This document shows, in pieces, positions 1 to 17,170 of a stretch of 64,000 nucleotides of DNA. The stretch is from Halichondria panicea (Eukaryota; Porifera; Demospongiae; Suberitida; Halichondriidae), in contig NC_087391.1 of assembly GCF_963675165.1 (NCBI RefSeq), positions 230,001 through 294,000 of the forward strand. The letters run 5' to 3'. Within the stretch, counting starts at the first letter, position 1, and every line of letters starts with the position of its first letter. The position numbers and the translations under genes were made by a program. Under the pieces are notes generated by a model that worked only from the letters and a program-made list of their open reading frames with translations, ran no database searches and was not told the DNA's origin.

Positions 1-94
1 GATTGTGTGGGGAGGGGGGGTTAAAGTGTGTGGGGAGGGGGGTTAGATTGTGTGGGGAGGGGGGTTAGATTGTGTGGGGAGAGGGGGTTAGATG
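1..94. repeat. G-rich tandem repeat, about 24 bp x 4
   Basis: Four near-identical units built on GTGTGGGGAGGGGGGTTAGA follow one another at the window edge. They lie 3' of the second visible CD36-family exon, so presumably in an intron of that gene. Each unit carries two G runs of four or more, so the plus strand could fold into G-quadruplexes. Seen directly; no function is claimed. Confidence 0.85.
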
Positions 95-248
95 TGCACA
101 TATTACATACACAGTAGGTCTTCTACATAATAGTTAGATACTGTTTAGGAAGTATCTATGAGATTTTAAAATGGAATAAAAGCCAGCTAAGCAAGGTTAG
201 CAGTATTACACAGAAGCTATACAGAAGTGATCACATGACCTTACTTAC

Positions 249-826
249 TTAAAACTGTACGGGCCTAGCTCAGTAATGTTCGGCAGTGCCTTGCCCTCTG
301 ACCACTCGACTGGGTTGGTGATGTTATAGAAATAGAAGGACTTCCAGAGAGGCAGTCCTGGATGCTGCAGCTGGTCGTACAGTGCAGAGCCATTGCGTAT
401 GGTCATCCTCTGAATGGAGGGAGTGTGTGAGGGGGGTGAGGGGGGCAATTAAGACTGTTTACATAAAACCTTAATGCATTACCTCAAGTATAATTATGCA
501 TAGCGAGCAAGCTACCACGCACGATAAATTGGACAAAAGTACATTTCACAGTTTGCTATATTGCACAAACCTGTAACTAAGGCTTTCGTTATGTGCACGC
601 TTTCATTAAACAATACCACATGCAAACTCACCTCTCTAACTTGAGAGTCAATGAGTGGTTCCTCTTCTACTTTCAGTAAGAATGCCAACCCAACCATCAC
701 AGCACAGGTGAGCAAGCAGCAGGAGAAGCAGAGACCCAGACAGATGGGCATTCCCTTGCCTTTAGCCATCTTTCTTGTTGTTCTCCTTTGGGGAAAATCT
801 TCTAACTCTTCGTTGTCTGAATCCAT
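249..826 (-). CDS. CD36/LIMP-2 (class B scavenger receptor) family protein, N-terminal part only
   Basis: First two coding exons of a CD36-family receptor; the rest lies beyond the left edge. Exon 1 is 826-632 (ATG at 826, donor GTGAGT) and exon 2 is 409-249 (acceptor CAG, donor GTAAGT). The encoded start is a short acidic/basic cytosolic tail (MDSDNEELEDF), then a hydrophobic segment of about 20 residues (residues ~27-48), the signature N-terminal membrane anchor. Exon 2 has the family hallmarks 'FYFYNITNPVEW' and 'ITELGPYSFK'. Family members bind lipids, lipoproteins or lysosomal enzymes and have two membrane spans with a large luminal domain; which subtype this is cannot be told from the N terminus. 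It shares a 203-bp head-to-head intergenic region with BCKDHA. An ATG further upstream in the same frame (892) is possible but lacks family support. Confidence 0.8.
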
Positions 827-1029
827 CACATGCGAATGCAGCACAGACACCACCTGACTTGAACAATGATAAAATTCACAGCATGAATTCACAGCCTCGC
901 CCCTTTTAGCAAAACGCTGAAATAGTTTGTTCTAACGACGACCTTTTCCTTACATCTATAGCCCAGCAAACACTGCAGCTAGATATTAAAGCTCAAGCTC
1001 TACTATACTGTACATGTACTAAGCTAACC

Positions 1030-3331
1030 ATGGCAGTGAGGATAGCACGCTCTCTGGTCTCCACAGGTTGTGTTGTAGCAAGGTCTAGACATGGAGTGGA
1101 TAGTCTACTGTATAAGGTACAGACAGACGTGTGTGTGTGTACCAATCAATCCATCACCCACCCACACACAGACACTGTCCACTAGTGTCCCTCGCCGTAC
1201 CAACGACTTCTATAGGGGATTCCCCCTCACTACAACACTGTCCGAGGCCACCACAACTCACACCTCAGACTCACTGCCCACGTACAGGGTGATGGACGAG
1301 GGGGGCGTGGTCATTGACCCTCAGCAGGACCCAAAGGTAGCGTAAACCATGTCCAGGGAACTCGTGTACTTACTTGCTTGCTTTATGCAGTTGAGTGATG
1401 AGATATTGCTGCGCATGTACGAGCAAATGGTGACTCTGAGGGAGATGGACGAGCAGCTGTACAAGGCTCAGAGAATGGTGGGTCATCCCCCCCCACACAC
1501 ACACACACACACACACCACCACCACCACCACCCCCACACTCCACACACACACACACACACACACACCCACACTCCACACACAGGGTCTCACCTCCTTCTA
1601 CATGATGTGCTCTGGGGAGGAGGGCACTCACTTTGGTAGTGCAGCTGCTCTGAGCCTAGAGGACCCAGTGTATGCCCAGTACCGGGAGGCTGGAGTCCTC
1701 ATGTGGCGTGGATACACACTAGACCAGTTCATGAACCAATGCTTCAGTAACAGACTGGAGGAGGGCAAAGGTCGCCAGATGCCCGTCCATTACGGCTCCA
1801 AAGAATGCAACTTTCAGTTCATCTCTTCTAGTCTGGCAACTCAGATGCCTCACGGTGAGGGAAGGGGTCTGGTTGTATTTGTATCACCTTCTAAAGTTAT
1901 TCCAAACAACCTATGTACTGTTGGTTGGTTTGCTTACAGCCCCTGGTTACGCGTATGGCCTAAAGAGAGCCGGCAAGAAGAACTGTGTAATGTGTTACTT
2001 TGGAGATGGGTCAGCTCAGGAAGGTGACGCTCATGCAGCCATGAACTTTGCAGCCGTCATCAAAGCACCAGTCATATTCTTCTGGTAAGTACTAAGCCCT
2101 CCGGTCCTGTATTTGAATTAGGATTGTGCGTTTACCAATTTAAAATATGCATTTTGCAGCTCTTTGAAAGGCCTGTATCTAATGATGTGTTTTAGATCAG
2201 TGATTGCTTTTGGATTGATGTGCTTACATGCGTGTAGCGTGTAGATCATTCATTACCGGGCCCAAAAGCATTGATTTTTTAACCTCCATTACTGTGCTTA
2301 CTGTGTTGATGTGTTTAGTGTGTTGACTTCACCCCCCCTCTCAGTCGTAACAATGGCTACGCTATCTCCACGCCGGTGGATGATAACTATGCTGGTGATG
2401 GGATTGTGTCTCGTGCCCGAGGCTATGGGATGGAGGGCATACGTGTCGACGGTAACGATGTGTTGGCTGTGTACAATGTGGTCCAGCATGCTCGAAGAGT
2501 GGCAGTGGAGGAGAGCAGACCAGTCCTCATAGAGGCCATCACTCTCCGGTGGGTGGGTGGGTGGGTGGGGCTACCTGAGGCATGATTACTGTAGTCAATG
2601 AGAGCATTGTACTGGTACTGTTTTTGTAGGGCCCTTAATTTGCCAATTAGTGACCTTAATTAGCTAAGCATTGCGCAGAAGAAGTTGATGAATTTTTAGT
2701 GGTTAGAAATTGGTTGTTTCTGATCAAGAACTGCACTTCCATAGTTACTGTGCAGTGCTACATGTACTATATTTGTACACCTCTATTACAGAATGTCTTT
2801 GTCATCCATTGTCATCATGTGCAGGATGAAGTCTCACTCCACCAGTGATGAGCAGGGGCGCTACCAGGACATGGAGGAGGTACAGCAATGGAAGGAGAAG
2901 AATTGTCCTGTACATCGCCTCGGAGGCTACCTCCAGACCAAGGGACTCTGGGAACAGGTGATGACACTCAGTGTGCTGTACATGCTTTGTGTGTAGCACT
3001 GTTTATGGATGATCCTTATTGCTTCATAGATAATGGTAGCACTGTACAGAGCTCACTCACTGTACAGAGCTCACACACTGTACAGTGAGTGAGCACTGTA
3101 CAGTGAGTGAGCACTGTACAGTGTGTGATCTGTAATCACATAGGTCCCTGACATTATTATAGTTGGCTCTGTAACTAGAGTTTTGATGGTCCAAATCAAA
3201 CGATTTTATGATTTGCTGAAAGCTTAGAAGGAGGCCGTTCAGATGGTATATGTGCTCAAATCTCAAATTTGAAACGGACCATAATTTTCCGTTTTATGAG
3301 CTATATGTACGTTATGTAAGCCATTCCCCCC

Positions 3332-3369
<38 letters not shown>

Positions 3370-3673
3370 ACACACACACACGCACACACACACACACGCA
3401 CACACACACGCACACACGCACACACACACACACACACACGCACACACACACATACAGAGCAAGGACGCTGCTCTGAAACAGAGTGCTGCTGGAGAGGTCA
3501 AGAGAGCCATGATGGCTGCTCGGAAGGAGAAGAAGCCACACCTCAATCACATGTTCACGGATGTGTACGACGACCTTCCACCTCGGTTGCAGAAACAGCA
3601 AGCAGAGATGAAGGAAATGATGGACAAGTATAAGGAGCACTACGGACCTATACTCAGTAAACACGAGAGCTGA
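1030..3673 (+). CDS. BCKDHA: 2-oxoisovalerate dehydrogenase E1 subunit alpha, mitochondrial
   Basis: E1-alpha subunit of the branched-chain 2-oxo acid dehydrogenase complex, which decarboxylates keto acids from Leu, Ile and Val using thiamine diphosphate in the mitochondrial matrix. Eight exons: 1030-1116, 1172-1336, 1391-1477, 1584-1854, 1940-2084, 2345-2548, 2825-2957, 3458-3673; 435 residues, close to the mammalian length. The N terminus is Arg/Ser-rich without acidic residues, like a mitochondrial presequence. The ThDP/Mg motif is [11 protein letters not shown]...NFAA followed by [10 protein letters not shown]. The regulatory phosphorylation loop keeps the serine in [10 protein letters not shown]. 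Introns 3 and 7 carry CA arrays that run up to the acceptor. A likely poly(A) signal AATAAA is at 3791-3796. The 3' end faces LRRC47 180 bp away. Identification is firm. Confidence 0.96.
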
Positions 3674-3854
3674 GAGGAACAACACTGACAACAGTTAATG
3701 ATTAACAATGAATTTGTTTGTATTACATAATTTACTGTATTGTCAACTGTGTATTCCAATGAAATATTCTTATACAAATAACATCATTGTAATAAAGCAG
3801 TCAGTCAGCATGAACTACATAATATCACTAATACAACTGTAATAAGAATATACA

Positions 3855-5833
3855 TTAATCAGGCCGCTCTATTGAGATAGATGAACAGTCTAGCAAATCA
3901 GTTCTTGATGGGTAGAGGACGAGCAGTTGTCGGGTGTCGTCTTCTATGACCTTCACCTGCTCCACACGCATCACACCATCACTGGATACGCCCACACCAC
4001 ACTTACACATCTCACACACGAGAGCGTCCATCACTGCCTTGCAGGTGGCTAGGTTAAGTGATGACGTCACCTCCAACCAAATATCAGTCGATGTACACTC
4101 AATCTGCAGTCAATTATTACTAATTATAATTCTGTACAGTACAATAGGCAGTGACAATACTTATATTATAGTAGACAATGTACCAGCTATAGAATATGTA
4201 ATAAGAGATTGCCCAATGGTTTACAGCATTGTAACATGAATATAATTATAATCATTATTGGTTTTAATAATATTAAAAGTTGAGCTCACTCACTTTAGTG
4301 TCCTCTGAGTTGGTGAGGGGAGGCAGGGATATGACGATCCCTCTGTTGTCACGGAGACACACCATTTCCTGGGGATCCACAAACTGAAGATACCTACGAA
4401 GAGAGATAAAAATTTTATTATAGCTACTAAACATTACTCACTTGCTGAGAGCAGCTTTTGTGGCATCAATCTCCTTATCTGCTGATGCTGCTGCCACTTT
4501 CTTCCCTCCTTTCTTTCCTCCACCTCCCCTCTTATCTGTTTTACTTGCCTCCAGTCCGGAGAGGAACTCCCGGATAGAGATAGGCGTGGTATCTCCGAGG
4601 GGGGTCATCTTCATACCCCCTGCAGAGTGGGCAGAGTAGGAGAGAGGGAGGGCTAGTTTGGCCAGATCGTGAGTAGCTACAGTGGCAGCACGGCGACGCT
4701 TGCACACGCCATCATGAAGCTTTGTCTACCAAGAGAGATAACAAGACAAATAAATACACATATTCTACACACAGTATGTACAAAAATGGGGAATGCCATA
4801 CTAAGCAAGACAGTGATAACATAGAGTATACCTGGAGGTTGATGAACTTCTTGAAGTTGTTATTGCTAGCCAGGTTCACTCCTCTCACAATAGCACATAT
4901 CAGGAATGGGCGTATTCTCCTGGCCTCAGGGCGTACCAGCACCTCAGCATACTCTGCAGGTCTCACTACCACCAGACGTGGTTTGTTATCACTGAACTCA
5001 ACGTCATCGTCTCCCTCCACTGCATTGGAGGCTCCCCCAGTTCTCCTCTTAGACTTACCTTTCTTCTCAGGGCTGCTTGGTTTGGGTGAGTGACTAGCAA
5101 CATAGTCCAGTACAGTCTTCGGTTTAACAGGTCCCAGTTGAGTGACGAGCTTTAGTAGACGTCTGTCTGATATTGGATTGTCTACAAGGTCCAGTGACTT
5201 GAGCTTCAAGCAGAGGGACAGTTCAAACGGTAGTAGAGTGAGTTTATTTCTCTTCATATCGATTTGTTTGAGATTGGAGAGGTCAGATATTGCCGGCTCT
5301 AGAGATGCAATGTTATTATCGAGGGCTAGAAGCTCCTGGAGGCCTTTTGAATGATATACAAAGTTTGGTAAACTGGTGAGGCAGTTCCCTACTATATCCA
5401 AATGGTGTAGACTAGGAAGACAGTCGGTAGGTAGGTCCGATGGAAATGAACCATCGCTGAGGCAATTGTGACGCAGGATGAGTGTGTGCAGATTTCCGAG
5501 GGAGTAGAGGGATACGGGAACACTGTCTAACTTGTTCCTGGACACGTCAAGAAGTTTGAGCTTTGCCAGAGAGCCGATTTCAGTGGGGAGATTTGTAATG
5601 GCACCATCAGTGAGTACAAGCTGGAATAGCTGCTGCAGTTGGCCTATCTTGGGGCTGAGGTGGGTGAGTTCAGGAAACCCAGAGATGACAAGATGGTTGA
5701 GCGTAGACACACAGAAAACGAGGTCCACTTCTCCATTCTCCACTGCTAAAGCTTCGGGGCTCTTTGTACCCTTCTTGATAACCAGTTCCCTCTTGGACTT
5801 GGCAGCAGCTTCATTGAAGATAGACGTAGACAT
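3855..5833 (-). CDS. LRRC47: Leucine-rich repeat-containing protein 47 (LRR plus B3/B4 tRNA-binding-like domain)
   Basis: Four exons: 5833-4832, 4725-4442, 4393-4294, 4103-3855; 544 residues. The first ~250 residues hold LRRs of the LxxLxLxxN type (LKLLDVSRNKL, LHHLDIVGNCL, LKSLDLVDNP). A Lys/Ser-rich acidic linker follows (SSPEKKGKSKRR, GDDDVEF). The C-terminal half resembles the B3/B4 domain shared by LRRC47 and the phenylalanyl-tRNA synthetase beta chain (RPEARRIRPFLICAIVRGVNL, then HDGVCKRRR). The exact role of LRRC47 in animals is poorly defined; tRNA or translation involvement is inferred from the domain. I chose MSTSIFNE at 5833; an in-frame upstream ATG at 5947 would add 38 residues. 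It shares a 230-bp divergent promoter region with the PTB-domain gene. Confidence 0.88.
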
Positions 5834-6063
5834 GATACATGTAGTCCTAGAGCATGCTTGCATAGTTGATATGCGCATGCGTAGCGAGAGGGGTGGGGCT
5901 GCAGCTCTGGGCATGACTACGAGGATCAGCCCCTCCCCTTTTTGCAAGTGCGGAAACTGTTTGTGGCTTACAAATAATGCTGCAAAGGAGAGCCCACTTC
6001 CTGCATATTAGCAAACTTAAGCATGCAACTCAACCAAAAAGAAATAGTTATTAGACTATCAGA

Positions 6064-10459
<4,396 letters not shown>

Positions 10460-10726
10460 CTAGCAATGGCGGACTCACTGTTTGTGTAATGTTATGATTG
10501 ATTCTTGTTTGTCATTTTCATGCATGTGTTTGGATTTTGTCTAAATTCTGTGAATTTATAATATTTACTGACACTTTATAAGAAATGTGCAATTCATGTA
10601 TCATAATAATTATTATTATATTGAGTGAAGGAGAAAACAAATTTGACACAGTGTAGTAAAAATGAATGCAATGTATAGAACAACGATTAGTGCACACACA
10701 CACAAACAAGTACATGTAATAGAGTG

Positions 10727-13487
10727 TCAGGAGTGTTCCTCAGTGAATGAGCCGTCTATGATGGAGGGTGGTCTGTCTCTGTTGACCTCTAGCGGCTTCC
10801 TGTGTGAACTGATGGAGGATGAGCGTCCCTTACGATGGGAGAGGTAGTCCCCAGTCCTGAGCACAGCTATAAGGTCATCTAGTTCATTCTCTGCATACTC
10901 TGGGGCAGAGGTCCTCTCGGAGAGCCCGCTGCCGTTAGCTTCTAGTTTCAGTCGAGAACGTCGCCTCCTGAGCGTCATCTCACGAGTTTTCTCCTGTGAG
11001 GGTGTGTGCATGGGGGTGGGGTGTGAGTGTGTGAGGAGGAGTGGGTGTGGGGATGCAACGTACCAGTTCCTCTTTCCTTTTGACTTCATCTTCCTTCCTC
11101 TTATGAGCTGCCGCCAACTCTGCGTGGGCGTCCTGCAGTGAGTCAATGGGAGGGAACATTATTACAGTACACACACACAACACACTAACTACACCCAACT
11201 CACTGAGAAGGAGACAAGAAAGGTTGAGAAGATACCAAAAAACTCGTCAGTGGAAGGGCAGCCCGGATCACTAGGGTCCTCCCCAAAGTACTGTAGAGTC
11301 TCATCATACTGAAGCTTCATCTCCGTTATCAGAGCTTGTAGGGCATTGAACTCTCCCTTTGTTGCCTCCACAAAGCCCGTCATGGTGGGTACAAAGAGGT
11401 CAGTCTCAATGGTTGACTTGGGAGGGTGAGCTCTCTGCCAGCTCAGCTCTTTCTGGACTTCCAATAATTCATACTGAAGATCAGAAAACTCCTTCTCTGT
11501 GTCCTTGAAACTGTGTGCAGGGGTGGGGGGAGGGGGGTGAGTAAATCCATACACACACACACACACACACGCTGTACATGTATACAGGTCTCTACACACA
11601 CACACGCGCACACGCACACACTTGAGATCGAGCTACAAATAAAGCTGAATTTAATTTCCATGGAATGCAGTTTCCAAAACTCTACATTTGCTACATTCAG
11701 TCGCACATACACACACGACCACTTACTCTACTTTGGAGGCACTCTTGACTCTTGTTAGCTCAGAGTTCAAATGCAGAACATCTGGGAACTAAAGAGGGGG
11801 CGGGGGTACATGATTGCTAGGCAACACACCCACAAGGCAGTACCTTCTCCGACAGTGTCTTAACGAGGTAATGGAGTAGAGTCATCCCCTCCCAGGAGCT
11901 AGACTTGGTGTCCGTGATCTTATTCAAACTGGCCAATCTGAATCCAACAGCATTTCCCATCCTTCCCCTGTTCATGTAGTTCCCAAACGCTAGCACTATC
12001 TCGAGTATCTTGGTGAGTTTCTGACTGCCCAATAGCTCTCTACAACCTTGTAGGATGTGCTCCACACTGGGTCGAAGGTCACTCAGTCTGTCATCCCTCG
12101 TCATCATGAAGTAGAGGGACTTGAGCCTCTGAGCATAGCGGGGGATACTGTGTGTGTGTGTATGTGTGTGTGGGGTTATGTGTGTGGTGTGTGGGGATAC
12201 TGGGTGTGGTGTGTGTGTGTGGTGTGTAGGGTGTGGGAAAAGGATCATGTGTGTGTGTGTGTGTGGAGGGGGTCACTGATCACCAGTTGTACACATTATA
12301 CAGCTAGCCTCACAGAATTGCAGTGCTACGAAATGTACTAATTTACTATTAAACGACATAACCACCTGACCCACCTGCTCATCTCTAACAGGAACTTGTC
12401 AGCTCTAGCGAAGGTGTCTCTCTCGTGGGAGTGGCTCTGGAGTAGCTCCACCTCAGAGGAGGTGGGCACATACTTGACCATAAGCTCTACCATATCCTTG
12501 TTGAGGACGCCATCACTGTCCATCGTCATGATCGCCTGAAGGTACATGATAAGAGAAATGTAATTAAATTTCTGGTTCAATAACACATGTGCTAGCAATA
12601 ATAATTATTTCGAATACAAAAAGCTTAAATTGGACCACAAAAACGCTAGTCACTATTGGATCCAGTGAGTATAATTTATTGCTAAAATTTGGTCGAAAAT
12701 ACTTTTGTGCATATTATACATGTATGTAGCTCACAATCCACTGTCCGTTCACATACATACATGTACATACCTTTCGTATCTTATGGTCGCTCATCTTGAT
12801 CTTGGAGAGCATGATGGTGCAGTTTTGTGCCCTCCTTCCCTCGATTACTGAGAGTTCTTTAGGACGGTCAAATATCTGTGAAGTCCTTGAGGCCCTCTGC
12901 TCCACAGCGGCTGGGTCCACACGACGCTGGTACACAGAGAATGTGTGCTCAAAGTCCTTCAAATCCAGCATAGCATGAATCTGGAGAAAATTACACACAC
13001 TGACAAGACCGTCTTTTAAGCTTTCAGAAAACCATCGAAATTGGGTAGAGGGGATAATAAATTATGATGGGTCATGTGATCCACGTATAGCAGCCGGGTA
13101 TATTTCATGTTCACGGTTTTGCTGATTAAGCATGCACCGCGAATATTCCTATCCATGAATTTAAAATTAAATCCACGAAAACCTTTCTAACGGTTATTCT
13201 GCGAAAGTTTATACCCTCGAAATATACCCGCTATACGGTATGTACAGTTGTCGACTTGAGCGTTATTTTAGACAACTCTACCTTAGAGTTGTTCATACTC
13301 TTCCAGACTGTGTTTTGAGTGATTTTGCTGTCTGGCAGTTTCTTCCAGTTGAGTGATTTGAGAGCTTGCGATGGTTTAGGGCCTTTATTACGCAACTGTA
13401 CACCCGCTGGGATGAGGGGGGCGTGGCCATGTAGAGTGGGCGGGGCAGGAGGAGGGGGAGCAGGAGCACCTAACAGAAAAACAGAGA

Positions 13488-13518
<31 letters not shown>

Positions 13519-16500
13519 ATGAGTGTGTGTACCTGGTGGAGCTGGTGGAGGGGGCGGTGGTGGTGGCAGTGAGGGAGGTGGAGGAGGGGGTGGGGCTTTG
13601 ACAGGTGGTGGAACATCCAGACTAGGTAGTACAGGAAGGTTGTCAATATTCCCCTCCTTAAGAGCACTCTCTAATCTTTGAATGTGCTCCTTCAACAGCT
13701 CGACCTACAGAGAGAGTACAGTATAAATATCGTTAATTTTTGTGGCCTAAAAAATTCGTTGAACTTGAACAGCGGTGATTTTCGTGAGTAAAAAATATCA
13801 TTGCCTGCACTGCATTGCATGAGTTCTGGTAAACCTACGTTTTTTTGTGGACAACATTTTCGTCGAGATCAGCTCTTGCCAATGAAAATAACAACTTTTT
13901 ACCTCACGAAAATGACCCGCTATACAGTACTCAATCACCTAGCTATGGCTAGCACTGTACCTTTGCCTGGAGCTGTGTGTTCTTGTCGATGACCTCCTGC
14001 TCACGTGTCCAGGCCTCGTTAAGCTCCGCCCCCTTCCTGTTGAGCTTCTGCTTTAGTTTGTCGACTGCTGTTCTGTACTGGTCACGTTCCATAACCCTGG
14101 ACTCACATTCCCACTCTTTCTTGCGTAGTTTAAACCGATAGTCATCTTTCTCCTTACGTAGTTCCCCCGCCTCTGCCCTCAAGGCGAGGAACTCATCTTC
14201 TTGGGCCAATCTAGAGAGACAATTATGAGATGAAATGATGGTGCAGATACATCCAATCTATCTGACGAAACAAATGGAAGAAAAATTCTATGACACTGCT
14301 CTTATTCTACATTACATAAAATTCATCAATTTTGACCAAAACAAAGGTTTTCTGAGAGCTACAAGATGCAGATTTGAAATTGAACTACGGGCTCTCAAAG
14401 ATAGCTACTAAAAACGGCTGAATTTTGGGAAAAAAATGCTGACTTACTTTTGGACGAGATTGTCCACATCGATTGGTACAGGGGCGTGGTCAGGGTCCAC
14501 CCCATGTTGCTGTTGAAGGACCACCTGCTGTACAAGACGATCAATCAGGTGCCAGTACTTGGCATAGAGGGGATCATCAACTGCACAGAGGGAAATGGAG
14601 TCAGTAGCTATACAGCTGTACTTCCATGCTCTTAGTGTACAGTAGAGACTGTGTGTGTGTGACTTACGTGGCAGGAGTAGACAGTGGTAGACAATGGAGA
14701 GTAGATGTGAGTAGGCCAGTGTGTGAGCTGTCTTCCTCTGGAGGAGATTCATCATGCTGCTCAGACTGTTGGTCTCTATGTTCACCTGCAGACAGCAACA
14801 TAGCTCTATTATATAGAGGAATACATTATTGGGTGTAGGGGTTTTTGGAAACAGTGGCTACAATGTTCACAGTTGGTAGTGGTTACACATACAGACTGGC
14901 AACAAGTTAGGGGAAATAGCTAGAGCATTATTACATCACCAGCAATAATAGAGTACTCACGCAGTCCAGTCTATAGGAGAGCTCTCTCTCGTCCTCTAGG
15001 CGTACCAACTCAAATATCTCGAGGTGTCTGTCAGATGATATTATAGGGAGGAGTGTGACCATGGTGACTAAGCTCACTTGTTTAGCTGTGCAATGTTGAA
15101 GGCCTTGAATCGGTTGATGATCGGCAGTATACCAAGGTTCAGGAACTCATGACGCAAGTGCATCCGAAACTCCAAACTTTCCTGCAAGCAGAGAGATGAA
15201 TCCATGTGGTCACACGACAATAATGGCAAGAGGAGGGAGGGGCTGGTCATGCACGTAAACTATGTGTTGTAGTTCAGCTAGTTATGCTTTAGTGCAGCTT
15301 CTCATTGATACAACATACCATCTGCACTGCAGGCTAGCTAGCTACAGCAGACTGCAGGTGTACAGTACTAGTTACTTGTACAGTAACAATCATTTTACAC
15401 AACCAAACGCACCTCTCCAGCCTTGTAGTTGATAAGGACATTGATGAATGATAAAATAGCTATCTGTAGGTTGGCTGCGTCTTGTCTGTCGTCCAAACTC
15501 CTCATCAAATCGATCACCAATGTCTGTGCGAGTTTCAAGTGAGCACATGGCAACAGTACTGAGCATGCGCAGAAGATGTAAGGGGGAGGGGCTGCTTTAC
15601 CTGAAACCTTGCTCTCTCCATTGCAAACCTCTGAAAGTGATCCATTGCCCCCAACACCTTCCTGTGACCCCCAGGCACTAGGCACAGAGCTCCCAGGATC
15701 TCAAGAGCTGTATGAGGGAGCATTAGCATACTTAATAATAATTTTCAGAGCTTACCCAGAATTTTTGTTCTGATGTTGGATGTTCGAATGCTTTGAGCGA
15801 TGACTACAATGCCTCGTGGATGTGCCAACACATGACCTCTCCCCTCCTGCATAGTTACCATGCTAGCATGCTATAGGAACTGGCTCAGTGGACCTACTGG
15901 ATTGTTCATGAGAGCCTTGATGCAGCCAATGACAGCAAAGTGGAGCTGACTACGCCGCACTTCCCCGTTCATGCTCTGGAGGAAATTGAGGAATTGCTCT
16001 AGTCCATTCTGATCCACAAACCGTAGTACAAAACTATGTGTGTGTGTATGTAGAGGGAGTAATGATGACTGATTATAACTAGATATTTGAGCTGGCAATA
16101 TTTACTCAATACACAGACAACAGAGCCTCTACCTCGTGTCCCTCACCTAATTGGCTGCGTCCTTAGTGATGTTTTGAGCTCGTTAATGACTCGTAGATTG
16201 TTATCACCATCGGCAACCTCCTCCACGGCATTGTGCAACACCTGATGGCGATTAGGAGCAGCATACTTATTACAATACACAACTGGATATTGAGCTTACA
16301 GCAGTTAGTTGAACAATCTGGTCTATGAAATACTCTGGCTGGGGGTTGGCGGTCTTTGTTGACTGCTGTTCCTGTGTACATACATGGACAAGCTTGAATA
16401 GTTGCCCTCCTACACCCACTCATTTGCTCCAATGAATAATCGTGTGATTGGATTCACAACATAACTGACAGCATTCTCACCATTCCATGCAGGCAAAACC

Positions 16501-16665
16501 ATCTCTAACTCATGCTAATTAGCTAGCCAGTCTACCAGCCTGACTGATTGACTTGCCTTGATTTTGGAGAGGTAGAGCTCCCATTTTTTCTGAGGGGGTA
16601 GCTTGAACATGAGCTCTCTACTCAGACCCAGTTCATCCTGCAGCAACAAAGGTGGTCATGACCCA

Positions 16666-16696
<31 letters not shown>

Positions 16697-17170
16697 TCAT
16701 GCATAACAAACATCCTATTCATATAATTATACTGTATGCATCATGATAATTATGTAGCCTAGTGAGTAAAGCCATAGCTCCTGCCATCAGCAAACTAAAT
16801 TGATACGATACATAAAACCCTCCCCCATGGCTTTGATGTCACTCACCACTAGTTGTATGAACATCTTATTGAGGTCTATCTCCAGTGGCATGGGGACTGC
16901 TGCAGCCATCTCCTGAGGTGTCATGCCCTCTACTAGTGCAGGGTAGGAGGTACTGGACCTCCCTCGACCCTTCTTGAGTATACTAGGAGGTAGCTGGTCC
17001 AGTGGTGGTGGTGATGTGTGCCTCCTGCTCCTACTGGCTGGCCGGCCTAGAGTAGCACTCCTAGGCCTGTACACCACTGTACTGCCATCTGGAGGGGTGG
17101 GGGAATAGGAGCCTTTCTTCTTGGATAGCTTCCCCTGAGAGTTGCTACTACTAAACAGTCTAAGAGGCAT
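10727..17170 (-). CDS. DAAM: Disheveled-associated activator of morphogenesis (DAAM-type diaphanous formin)
   Basis: Actin nucleator/elongator acting with Rho GTPases and Dishevelled in planar polarity signalling. Twenty-two exons, 1142 residues: 17170-16847, 16637-16557, 16371-16300, 16241-16147, 16033-15898, 15846-15756, 15707-15601, 15523-15413, 15181-15078, 15027-14961, 14785-14668, 14580-14448, 14210-13961, 13704-13533, 13469-13282, 12980-12771, 12535-12375, 12147-11844, 11788-11727, 11510-11204, 11132-11064, 10993-10727. Domain order: basic Ser-rich N terminus; GBD/FH3 (~70-480, [25 protein letters not shown]); coiled coil (~480-575); FH1 polyproline (~590-630); FH2 (~640-1035, [38 protein letters not shown]); DAD near the end ([20 protein letters not shown]), implying autoinhibition. 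Intron 2 uses a GC donor (AAG|GCAAGT). The 3' end faces the PTB gene 267 bp away. Confidence 0.96.
13082..13240. mobile_element. MITE-like element in a DAAM intron
   Basis: About 160 bp with imperfect terminal inverted repeats: the right end reads AATATACCCGCTATACGGTA and the left end holds GTATAG...CGGGTATATTTC, its inverse. The same ends recur at 28331-28575 and, less fully, at 30213-30399, so this is a dispersed non-coding family. It occupies about half of the intron between exons at 13469-13282 and 12980-12771. No transposase frame is present. Confidence 0.65.
13715..13930. mobile_element. MITE-like element filling most of a DAAM intron
   Basis: A 216-bp stretch begins AGTACAGTATAAATATCG and ends ACCCGCTATACAGTACT, an imperfect inverted repeat. 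Its middle (GCACTGCATTGCATGAGTTCTGGTAAACC and the TTTCGTCGAGATCAGCT part) recurs at 46457-46628. It makes up most of the 256-bp intron between exons 13 and 14. Confidence 0.6.

Noticed and set aside
5834-5947. Upstream in-frame extension of LRRC47
   Set aside because: The extra 38 residues do not resemble the family start, and MSTSIFNE gives a normal length; kept only as an alternative.
5994-6003. ETS-type CAGGAAGTG between LRRC47 and the PTB gene, and CCGGAAGTG between pecanex and MLK
   Set aside because: Short motifs found in only two of six divergent regions; chance occurrence is likely without further evidence.
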